Below are positions 6,191 through 13,294 of a DNA stretch of 26,590 nucleotides, one piece after another (the first letter of the stretch is position 1; each line of letters opens with the position of its first letter). The stretch spans positions 1 to 26,590 of the forward strand of contig CAZEQC010000047.1 in the NCBI GenBank assembly GCA_964514285.1, given 5' to 3'. This DNA is from SKLM01 sp964514285. GTDB taxonomy: Bacteria > Chloroflexota > Anaerolineae > B4-G1. Made by a program: the position numbers and the translations under genes. The notes under the pieces are model-generated. The model saw only the letters and a program-made list of their open reading frames with translations. It was not told where the DNA came from and did no database searches.

Positions 6191-8335
6191 ATGCAAGCGA
6201 ACGGATTCAATAACCACAAAGACAACCAGGAGAAGAGAGACCCAGATCAGAATGGTCGCCACTGGTGGGCCTGGCTACGTTTAGTCCTGTTGGGACTGGC
6301 GCTGGCAGCCGTGACGACGCTGGTGATGGTTCAGCCGTTGCTGCCTACCGGGCAAGTGATGCTAGAGGTGGGGGATGTGGCTCCCGGAACGATCCGAGCG
6401 CCCCAGACGCTGGCCTATGACAGCGCCATTCGCCGGGAGGAGGAACGGGGAGCAGCTGCCTCCCGTGTGGAATCAATCTATACCTCTCCCGAAGGCGACC
6501 TGGCTCGCCAACAACTCGAGCGAGCCCGCGAGGTTCTCGACTACCTGGGGTCAGTCCGAGCTGACCCATTGGCTTCGACTGCCCGGAAGAGAGCCTGGGT
6601 CCTGGCGGTTCCTGAATTGTCGACCCTGACACCCGACGTGATCGACAGCATGCTTGCTATGTCGAATCAGAGCTGGGACCGGGTTCAGCTGGAAACGCTG
6701 GCCGTGATCGGGGAGGTGATGCGCCAGGAGATCCGCGAGGGAGGGATCGACGGGATTCGCAGTCGAGTACCCAGGATGATCAGTCTCGACCTCTCCGATG
6801 AAGAGGCTGCCGTGGCCACAGCGCTCACTCAGAGCTTTGTGATCCCCAACTCGTTCCTCGACCCCGTGGCCACTGCCAAAGCCCAGACTGAGGCCCGTCA
6901 GAATGTCGGGCCCATTGCTCGCCGCTTCGAAGAGGATCAGGTCATCGTACGCGAAGGAGATCGTGTCACAGCTCTTGACATTGAGGCCCTGGATCAGTTT
7001 GGGCTGCGTCAGCCTCGAATAGAATGGACAGATTTTGTCGGGGCGGGCGTGCTGGCCGTTCTGGCAGTCACGGTGCTCTACCTCTATCTGGCACGGTTTG
7101 AACCCGATGTCGTTTGGAAGGGACATCGCCCCTTCCTTCTGGTCCTGTTGACCGTGGTCTTCGTGCTTGGATCCGGGCTGATGGTGCCTGGTGGAGGGGT
7201 GCTGCGCTACCTTGCTCCGGCACCGGCCCTGGCCATGTTGCTCACAGCGACGCTGGGCCGACATGCAGGAGCCTCGTCCGCCGTCTTCCTGGGAGCGATG
7301 ACGGGTATGATCGCGGGCGGTTCGCTCGACATGGCGATCTACGCTTCCCTAGGAGGGCTAATCGCCGCCCTGGCCCTCGACCGAGTCGAGCGGATCGGCG
7401 AGATGTTCCGAGCGGGGGCCTTTGTCGCTCTGACCCACGTTATGGTGTTGGTCATCTTCTACTTAACCGAGGACGCCAGGCTGCCGAGCGAATTAGTTGC
7501 CTCAACGCTAGCGGGTGTGGTCAATGGAGGGCTGTCATCGAGCCTGGCGCTCGGCGGCCTCTTCTTGATTGGGCCATTGTTCGACATCGTCACAACGATG
7601 CGTCTCATCGAACTGAGCCGACCGGAACACCCGTTATTGCAGCGGATGCTGCGTGAGGCGCCTGCCACGTACCATCACAGTCTTATGGTCGCAAACTTGG
7701 CCGAACAGGCCGCCGAGGGTATCGAGGCCAATGCTCTGCTCACGCGCGTAGGTGCCTACTATCACGATATCGGTAAGATAGCCCGTCCCTACTTCTTCTC
7801 CGAGAACCAAGCTGAGGGGTTGAATCCGCACGACAGATTGGACCCTGAGACGAGCGCCGAAGTGATCATAGGTCACGTCACTGACGGCCTTAAGCTGGCA
7901 AAACGCTATCATCTTCCAAGCCAAGTACGCGACTTCATCCCAGAGCATCATGGAGGGAGTCGAGTAAGCTTCCTCTATCACAAGGCGGTACAGTTGGCCG
8001 GGGATGAAGAGCTGGTGAACGAGGCAGTCTTCCGCTACCCCGGTAGCAGGCCTCAGAGCCGGGAGACCGCCTTGGTCATGCTAGCGGATGGCAGCGAGGC
8101 CGCTGTTCGGTCGGCGCGTCCGGAAAGCGGTGAGGAAATAGCGGAAATCGTCGACCACATTATCGACCAACGCATCGATGACGGTCAGCTGAACGAATCC
8201 GGCTTGACGCTGCAGGATGTGGAGACCATCAGACAGGTCTTTGCGTCTGCCTTGAAGGGGACGTTCCACCCAAGGATCAAATATCCTGAGCCTCAGGAGA
8301 AAGAAAAGGTTGCTGAAGCGAAGGTAAGCGCTTAG
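6191..8335 (+). CDS. pgpH: 7TM-HD (7TMR-HD) family phosphodiesterase, PgpH-type
   Basis: A 714-residue membrane protein. One N-terminal TM (~25-50) precedes an extracytoplasmic helical domain (~50-285), then a bundle of TM helices (~290-460), then a cytoplasmic HD domain. HD motifs: TYHHSLMVANLAEQ (H495/H496) and GAYYHDIGKI (H525, D526), with EHHGG further on. PgpH-type proteins hydrolyse the second messenger c-di-AMP. The neighbours ybeY and dgkA match the order seen in many Gram-positive bacteria, supporting orthology. The ATG has no Shine-Dalgarno sequence and sits eight bases past the yqeY terminator; no better in-frame start exists downstream. The ybeY gene begins four bases after its stop. 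Confidence 0.93.
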   Translation: MQANGFNNHKDNQEKRDPDQNGRHWWAWLRLVLLGLALAAVTTLVMVQPLLPTGQVMLEVGDVAPGTIRAPQTLAYDSAIRREEERGAAASRVESIYTSPEGDLARQQLERAREVLDYLGSVRADPLASTARKRAWVLAVPELSTLTPDVIDSMLAMSNQSWDRVQLETLAVIGEVMRQEIREGGIDGIRSRVPRMISLDLSDEEAAVATALTQSFVIPNSFLDPVATAKAQTEARQNVGPIARRFEEDQVIVREGDRVTALDIEALDQFGLRQPRIEWTDFVGAGVLAVLAVTVLYLYLARFEPDVVWKGHRPFLLVLLTVVFVLGSGLMVPGGGVLRYLAPAPALAMLLTATLGRHAGASSAVFLGAMTGMIAGGSLDMAIYASLGGLIAALALDRVERIGEMFRAGAFVALTHVMVLVIFYLTEDARLPSELVASTLAGVVNGGLSSSLALGGLFLIGPLFDIVTTMRLIELSRPEHPLLQRMLREAPATYHHSLMVANLAEQAAEGIEANALLTRVGAYYHDIGKIARPYFFSENQAEGLNPHDRLDPETSAEVIIGHVTDGLKLAKRYHLPSQVRDFIPEHHGGSRVSFLYHKAVQLAGDEELVNEAVFRYPGSRPQSRETALVMLADGSEAAVRSARPESGEEIAEIVDHIIDQRIDDGQLNESGLTLQDVETIRQVFASALKGTFHPRIKYPEPQEKEKVAEAKVSA

Positions 8336-8339
8336 AGAT

Positions 8340-8825
8340 ATGAGCAATCACAATGTAGATGTTCAGATTGAGGAGCCATACAAATCCCACGTGGAGCAGA
8401 AACCGTTACAGCGGGTTGCTAAGGCGGTCCTTCAGCAGCAACGTGTTGAAGAACCGTGCGAGCTGGCTGTGGTGGTGAGCGGAGATGAAACGCTGCATCA
8501 ACTCAACCGACGCCATCGCGGCGTCGACGCCCCCACGGATGTCCTGGCCTTTCCACACGAGACGAAGAGCCCAGGGTTCACCTTCATCGATGCTCCGGGC
8601 TTCCCCCGCTATCTCGGGGACGTGATCATCTCCTTCCCCCGTGCCAAGGCTCAGGCTGTAGAGGCAGAGAACGAGCTCTTAGCAGAGCTGCAACTGCTGG
8701 TCATCCACGGCGTCCTGCACCTTCTGGGATACGACGACGAGACAGAGCCCGAACGCACGCGAATGTGGCAGGCTCAGCAAGCCGTACTTGACGATATGGA
8801 CATCCAGGTCCATCTCCTGGATTAG
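8340..8825 (+). CDS. ybeY: Endoribonuclease YbeY, rRNA maturation factor, with altered third metal ligand
   Basis: A 161-residue member of the UPF0054 metalloprotein family, which acts in 16S rRNA 3'-end maturation and ribosome quality control. Visible features are LNRRHRGVDAPTDVLAFPH (the usual L-N-x2-x-R-x-x-D-x-x-T-D-V-L-S/A-F block), LGDVIIS, and the metal motif HGVLHLLGYDDE. H123 and H127 are present, but the residue aligned with the third His ligand is D133. Asp can bind zinc, so the enzyme may remain active. It is four bases after pgpH. Its stop codon lies within the first unit of the 11-bp tandem repeat. Confidence 0.92.
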   Translation: MSNHNVDVQIEEPYKSHVEQKPLQRVAKAVLQQQRVEEPCELAVVVSGDETLHQLNRRHRGVDAPTDVLAFPHETKSPGFTFIDAPGFPRYLGDVIISFPRAKAQAVEAENELLAELQLLVIHGVLHLLGYDDETEPERTRMWQAQQAVLDDMDIQVHLLD

Positions 8826-8881
8826 GCCTGGAGTAGGCCTGGAGTAGGCCTGGATTAGGCCTGGATTAGGCCTGGATTAGG
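8816..8881. repeat. Six tandem copies of an 11-bp unit across the ybeY-dgkA junction
   Basis: The unit is CCTGGATTAGG; copies 2 and 3 read CCTGGAGTAGG. The 66 bases are exactly six units. Each carries a TAG, and because 11 is not a multiple of three, TAG falls in all three frames (8823 is the ybeY stop; then 8834, 8845, 8856, 8867, 8878). Each junction forms AGGCCT. The final AGG sits one base before the dgkA ATG at 8883. It looks like recent expansion by replication slippage. Confidence 0.95.
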
Positions 8882-8882
8882 T

Positions 8883-9251
8883 ATGCGCAGTCGTAACATC
8901 CTGGAGGCCTTTCGCTGCGCCTTCTCCGGCCTCTGGTACACGCTCCGCACACAGCGCAATATGCGCTTCCACCTCGCTATTGCCAGCGGCGTGGTGATCG
9001 CAGGATTGTGGCTGAGACTCTCGACTGATCAATGGGCCCTGATAGCGCTGACCAGCGGCCTCGTCTTGGTTAGCGAGATGGCTAACACGGTTATAGAGAA
9101 GCTGGTGGATTTGGTCTGCCCAGAGTACCACCCCCTGGCGAAGATCGTCAAGGATGTGATGGCTGGAGCGGTGGTGCTGGCCGCTATTATCGCCGTGATT
9201 GTTGGCTTGCTGATTCTCGGGCCACCGCTTTGGCATAAGCTGACCGGTTGA
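8883..9251 (+). CDS. dgkA: Diacylglycerol/undecaprenol kinase family integral membrane protein
   Basis: A 122-residue DgkA-family protein with three predicted TM helices. An amphipathic N-terminus contains AFRCAFSGLWYTLRTQRNMRFH, followed by TM1 (~32-47). Then comes TM2 carrying SEMANTVIEKLVDLV, which holds the catalytic Glu and the E-x-x-N-T-x-I-E signature. Next is HPLAKIVKDVMAGAVVL and TM3 (~95-115). In Gram-positive relatives the enzyme phosphorylates undecaprenol, recycling the lipid carrier used for wall and glycan synthesis. That would suit the lipid-carrier-dependent glycosyltransferases further right. The only ribosome-binding candidate is the AGG of the tandem repeat, very close to the ATG. 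Confidence 0.92.
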   Translation: MRSRNILEAFRCAFSGLWYTLRTQRNMRFHLAIASGVVIAGLWLRLSTDQWALIALTSGLVLVSEMANTVIEKLVDLVCPEYHPLAKIVKDVMAGAVVLAAIIAVIVGLLILGPPLWHKLTG

Positions 9252-9360
9252 CACAGAGGTCACAAGATATCGGCGCCAGATACCTGACAGACTGGATCAC
9301 GGGTCCAGCCATCAGATAGGAAGTGACTGTCGATTTTGATAGGACTAGGAGGAGTCATTG

Positions 9361-9840
9361 ATGCGTGAACGTAAGAAGATCTACCTCACATCTGAGGGAG
9401 AAGAAGCCTTGCGAGAGGAGTTGGACGAGCTGGTCAACGTGAAGCGACCAGCGCTGGCGGAGAGGTTGCGCAAGGCCATCGCACAGGGTGACCTCTCGGA
9501 GAACGCCAACTACAAAGCCGCCAAGGAAGAGCAATCCTTCCTGGAAGGACGCATCCAGGAGATAGAATCGATACTGATCAACGCTGAGATCATCGAGGAG
9601 ACGGAGACCGATGATGAGGTCTCGTTGGGAAGCCGGGTCACAGTGGTCGAAGAGGGTACCGACAGACCGGAGACCTTCCGCATCGTAGGCACCGCAGAGG
9701 CGGATCCAATCAACGGGAAGGTCTCTCACGAGTCACCGATGGGCAAGACGCTGTTGGGACACCAGGTTGGTGACGTCGTCACCGTGGAGGCACCTAGCGG
9801 GGTAATCGCTTTCAGAATCACCGATATCGGCAGTGGGTAA
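9361..9840 (+). CDS. greA: Transcription elongation factor GreA
   Basis: A 159-residue cytosolic protein that stimulates RNA polymerase to cleave backtracked transcripts. The N-terminal coiled coil (~1-75) carries the tip motif GDLSENANY with the acidic D44 and E47. The C-terminal FKBP-like domain shows GSRVTV, SPMGKTLLGHQVGD and a beta-rich end. The ATG at 9361 is preferred over the adjacent in-frame TTG at 9358 because AGGAGG (9347-9352) is eight bases upstream of the ATG. The 109-base gap after dgkA has no clear promoter. The last eight bases overlap the next gene. Confidence 0.97.
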   Translation: MRERKKIYLTSEGEEALREELDELVNVKRPALAERLRKAIAQGDLSENANYKAAKEEQSFLEGRIQEIESILINAEIIEETETDDEVSLGSRVTVVEEGTDRPETFRIVGTAEADPINGKVSHESPMGKTLLGHQVGDVVTVEAPSGVIAFRITDIGSG

Positions 9841-10453
9841 GGCACTGGACACCGAGGAGGCATTGAGCAAGCTTCACACCGAGATGCGAGCTTGCCGCCG
9901 GTGTGAGGAGGCCGGCTATTCGATCACCCCTGGCGCCGTGGTCTCCGGACCTGCGTCGGCGCGCCTGATGATCGTGGGGCAGGCCCCGGGGTCGACGGAA
10001 TGCGAATCGGGTCGGCCGTTCAGCGGGCCCTCGGGGACACGCCTTTTCGACTGGCTGGCACAAGCCGGGTGGGACGAGGGGGCTTTCCGTGCCACACAGT
10101 ACATGACCGCCATCACCAAATGTTATCCAGGCAGATCGCCCAACGGCAAGGGGGATCGTTCGCCCACGCGTGGCGAACAGAAACTCTGCGCTCCCTTTCT
10201 GGAGCGAGAGCTGGCCCTGGTTCAGCCGGAGATTCTGGTGCCGGTGGGTAGCCTGGCAACACAGCGCTTCCTTGGGTCCGTACGGCTGACGGACGTGGTG
10301 GGCACAGTCATCGAGGGAGAAGACCATCGGCTGATCGTCCCGCTGCCCCATCCAAGCGGCGTCAATTTGTGGCTCAATCGGCAAGAGAACCAGGAGCGCG
10401 TGACACGAGCCCTCGAGCATCTGGAGCGACTACGACGACGGCAAGGGTTGTAG
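9833..10453 (+). CDS. Uracil-DNA glycosylase family protein (family 4-like, Fe-S)
   Basis: A 206-residue UDG-superfamily protein, for removal of uracil from DNA. Four cysteines fit the Fe-S cluster of family 4/5 enzymes: CRRC (21 and 24), C97 in ITKCYPG and C119 in KLCAPFLERE. Motif 1 is GQAPG (49-53), where family 4 usually has GEAPG or GEGPG. It is followed by GRPFSGPSG. Motif 2 is LPHPSGVN with H173. The GTG start overlaps the greA end by eight bases, so translation is probably coupled. The Gln in motif 1 makes subfamily and activity uncertain. Confidence 0.88.
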   Translation: MGKALDTEEALSKLHTEMRACRRCEEAGYSITPGAVVSGPASARLMIVGQAPGSTECESGRPFSGPSGTRLFDWLAQAGWDEGAFRATQYMTAITKCYPGRSPNGKGDRSPTRGEQKLCAPFLERELALVQPEILVPVGSLATQRFLGSVRLTDVVGTVIEGEDHRLIVPLPHPSGVNLWLNRQENQERVTRALEHLERLRRRQGL

Positions 10454-10475
10454 GCAAGCGAGGGATCAAATCATA

Positions 10476-13205
10476 GTGCAGAGATCAAACGCATGGTTGA
10501 CCTTGGCTTTGGTGCTAGCACTGGTCGCTTGCACACCGTCAGGCAAGTCCTCACCAGCACCCCTCACAGATGAAGCTTGTGCTGAGCCCTCCACCACCGT
10601 CCTGGACTCAGGATGGCGCTTCCGTACCGATCCGCACAACGTGGGTCGATCTCAGCAGTGGTACAGGATGCAATTGGACGATACCGACTGGCAGCAGCTT
10701 GCCCCTGGGGAGCCCTGGGAGTTCAGCGGCTTGACATACGACGGACCGGCCTGGTATCGCACTAAGATCACGATGCCCTCATGGGACAGCGTCTATCTTG
10801 GGTTTGGAAGAGTCGACGACGCTGCTACGCTGTGGGTGGATGGCGAAAGGCAGATGAGTTGGGTAGCCGGGAACAACGATTCCGATATTCAGGCATTCGA
10901 CATCACCGATTTCGGCCAGCCAGGCGACACAATCGTCCTCGCGCTACGTATTGAGGATAAGGGGGGCTACGGCGGCATCAAAGGTCCTATAGGCTTGAGT
11001 GAAGAACGTCGTGGGGTGATGGGGGACGAGGAGTATATCAGGTGGTTATCTGAGTCTCATCCCAACTGGCCCCTGCCTGAATGGGTTCGCGGTGCTACGC
11101 TCGCCTGGACAATGACTGGACTGCCGGGGGCAGAGGAAGAGGCTCTGGTACGCTCCGACGGTGCGGTCGCTCCTTGGGCCACCGCACCTTCAGTCGAGAT
11201 ATGGCTCTATGATCCGGTCACCGGTGAACTGGCCAAGGGGACAGAAAGTGGCACCGAGTTCTCTCTTCATCGTGGACACCTGCCCATACCAACGTGGTCT
11301 TGGGATGCTTTAGGCACCACGGTGGAGAGTCTCCTCTTCGGGGATGTACAAGAGCGATCCATACGCTGGCAGGTCTCCGTCCGCAACGAGAGGAAAGCGA
11401 AGCGGGATCTGATCCTGGTGCTGCTTGTGCGGCCTTTTGGTATCAGCCCCTCGATTGCGCCCATATGTTCGCTGGGATTGCAGGGCAATTCTCAACTCTG
11501 GGTCAACGGGAGCCCGTTTTTGATCGCCTCGAGTCCACCAACGGAAGCCAGCGTCGGCTCCTTGGATGAGGTTATGCACGCCGCCACGCAAGGTGACGCC
11601 CCAGCGGGGAACGCGAACTTCAGCGAATCGGCTGGGCTTGGCGCAGCGACCTTGACCTACGCTCTATCTCTTGATGAGGGGCAGGAGGAGGTCCTACACT
11701 TCTCCTTGCCCGTCGCGCCGGGGGCTGACGCCGAGCAAGGCCGCTTCCCCTCCATCCAGGGGGATGTCAGGCGTCGATTGACCGACACCGCCTCGGACTG
11801 GGAACACGTCTTGAGTCGGGCGGAAGTTGATCTGCCCGACGAGTTCGTAGCAGAAGGCTTGAAGGCGTCGACCGGCTATCTACTCCTCGCACTCGACCCC
11901 AACGGCCCCCATCCTGGGCCGTTGACGCACGACGCGATGTGGGTGCGCGATGCTGCCTACATCGGGCTAGCCCTGTTGCAGCTCGGACATGCCGATGCGG
12001 TGCGGGCGTACATACCCGACATCCTAGCCGCTCAAGAGCCTAACGGCCGCGTGCCCCCCATCCAAGGGGACAACATTCCCTGGGATGATGAAGAGTGGGA
12101 CGCCCAAGGCCAATCTATCTTCCTCGTCACGAGCTACTACCGTTACACGGGCGATAGCGAGGCTCTCCAAGCGTGGTATCCGGCTCTACGGGCAGCTGCC
12201 CAGTTCATCGTCAACCTGCGTACAAACGAGAGCAAAGCGGAAGGTCCTGCCCGCGGTCTCCTCCCTCCCAGCAAGGCCGCCGAGGATCTAGGCCCGGCAG
12301 ATCAGCATTACTACTGGGACAATCTCTGGGCCGTAGCCGGCCTGGAAGAAGCAGCCTATGCGGCTCGCGAACTGGGGGAGCTGGAAGATGCCACCTGGAT
12401 GGAGGCCGAGGCCAACGCACTTAGGAACGCTATACTACACTCCGTCGAGCACGTCATGGGTGCCGAACCGGCGTATATCCCTGGCGCTGTGGAGGATGTG
12501 AAGAGCTCCGCCATGGCGCGAGGAACAGTCCCGGCCCTCTGGCCCATCCGAGTGCTGTCCCCAGAGAGCCCGCTGATAAAGCGGTCGTTCCAAACCTATC
12601 ACGAGCGCTGGCTAGCGCCCGATGATGGAGGATTTCGCCATCGCCAGGATCAGTTCTGGCCCTACGGCGGTCTGGAGCTGGCACATGCTTATCTCCGTCT
12701 GGGACAGACCGACGAACTTCACCAGATTCTGGGTTGGACGCTAGAACATCAGACTTTGCCAGGCACCTTTGCATGGGCCGAGCAGGTTGATCCAAACACA
12801 GGGGCGATCTCGGGCGGCGACATGCCCCACGCCTGGGCTGCTGCCAGCTACGCGACGCTCGTCCGGGAAATGTTGATCACCGAGGTCGAGGGGAGTCTGG
12901 AGCTGTTCAATGGGGCGCCCGACTGGTGGTTTGAGGCAGGTGAGACCATCAAGCTTGGCAGCGTGCCGACCCACTTTGGTGCGCTAGACATCCATACGGA
13001 GAGCTCCGTGCAGCAGACGGAGTCGGGATGGAACGGCACATTGACCCTGAGACTATCCGGTGCGGAGCCCCCCCAGGGCTTTCGCTGGCAGCTACCTGAG
13101 ATTCCTGTGACTGTGGATGGGCCTCCCGGCACACGCGTCGATGACGGTGAATTGCTGGTTCCTGCCACAGCGAGCGCGGTTCATCTTTCCTTTGAGAGCG
13201 GGTAG
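10476..13205 (+). CDS. Lipoprotein with jelly-roll and six-hairpin glycosidase-like domains
   Basis: A 909-residue exported protein. A signal peptide ends in the lipobox LVAC with C19, so it should be lipid-anchored outside the membrane. Residues ~40-170 resemble the galactose-binding jelly roll at the N-terminus of beta-galactosidases (LDSGWRFRTDP, GPAWYRTKI, LWVDGE). A beta-rich supersandwich-like region (~190-440) follows, then an alpha/alpha six-hairpin domain (~455-800). That domain has HDAMWVRDAAYIGLAL with D492, WDDEEWDAQGQ (536-544), and later helices rich in Trp and Tyr. A short beta domain ends it. The fold matches GH15/GH63/GH78-like clans; D492 and E539/E540 are plausible active-site acids. 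Substrate is unknown. It starts 22 bases after the UDG gene and precedes the glycosyltransferase array. The GTG has a weak GAGGG upstream. Confidence 0.75.
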   Translation: MQRSNAWLTLALVLALVACTPSGKSSPAPLTDEACAEPSTTVLDSGWRFRTDPHNVGRSQQWYRMQLDDTDWQQLAPGEPWEFSGLTYDGPAWYRTKITMPSWDSVYLGFGRVDDAATLWVDGERQMSWVAGNNDSDIQAFDITDFGQPGDTIVLALRIEDKGGYGGIKGPIGLSEERRGVMGDEEYIRWLSESHPNWPLPEWVRGATLAWTMTGLPGAEEEALVRSDGAVAPWATAPSVEIWLYDPVTGELAKGTESGTEFSLHRGHLPIPTWSWDALGTTVESLLFGDVQERSIRWQVSVRNERKAKRDLILVLLVRPFGISPSIAPICSLGLQGNSQLWVNGSPFLIASSPPTEASVGSLDEVMHAATQGDAPAGNANFSESAGLGAATLTYALSLDEGQEEVLHFSLPVAPGADAEQGRFPSIQGDVRRRLTDTASDWEHVLSRAEVDLPDEFVAEGLKASTGYLLLALDPNGPHPGPLTHDAMWVRDAAYIGLALLQLGHADAVRAYIPDILAAQEPNGRVPPIQGDNIPWDDEEWDAQGQSIFLVTSYYRYTGDSEALQAWYPALRAAAQFIVNLRTNESKAEGPARGLLPPSKAAEDLGPADQHYYWDNLWAVAGLEEAAYAARELGELEDATWMEAEANALRNAILHSVEHVMGAEPAYIPGAVEDVKSSAMARGTVPALWPIRVLSPESPLIKRSFQTYHERWLAPDDGGFRHRQDQFWPYGGLELAHAYLRLGQTDELHQILGWTLEHQTLPGTFAWAEQVDPNTGAISGGDMPHAWAAASYATLVREMLITEVEGSLELFNGAPDWWFEAGETIKLGSVPTHFGALDIHTESSVQQTESGWNGTLTLRLSGAEPPQGFRWQLPEIPVTVDGPPGTRVDDGELLVPATASAVHLSFESG

Positions 13206-13244
13206 GTTCCTTGTCCGTCACTGAGGCCAAGCTCCGGGCCGGCT

Positions 13245-13261
13245 GAGCTTCGCCAAAGCTC
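13245..13261. other. Small hairpin between the lipoprotein and the glycosyltransferase array
   Basis: GAGCTT-CGCCA-AAGCTC is a perfect 6-bp stem, followed nine bases later by TTTT. It may be a weak terminator or attenuator, or merely chance. The remaining sequence of 13206-13294 shows no promoter I can defend. Confidence 0.25.
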
Positions 13262-13294
13262 GTGAGGGGTTTTCGAGACTATGGTTCGGCCACA

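Noticed and set aside
9248..9275. TTGACA overlapping the dgkA stop as a greA promoter
   Set aside because: No acceptable -10 hexamer lies 15-19 bp downstream.
13262..13294. GTG start 33 bases upstream for array gene 1
   Set aside because: The paralogue's N-terminus aligns with the ATG at 13295, and the extra residues have no counterpart.
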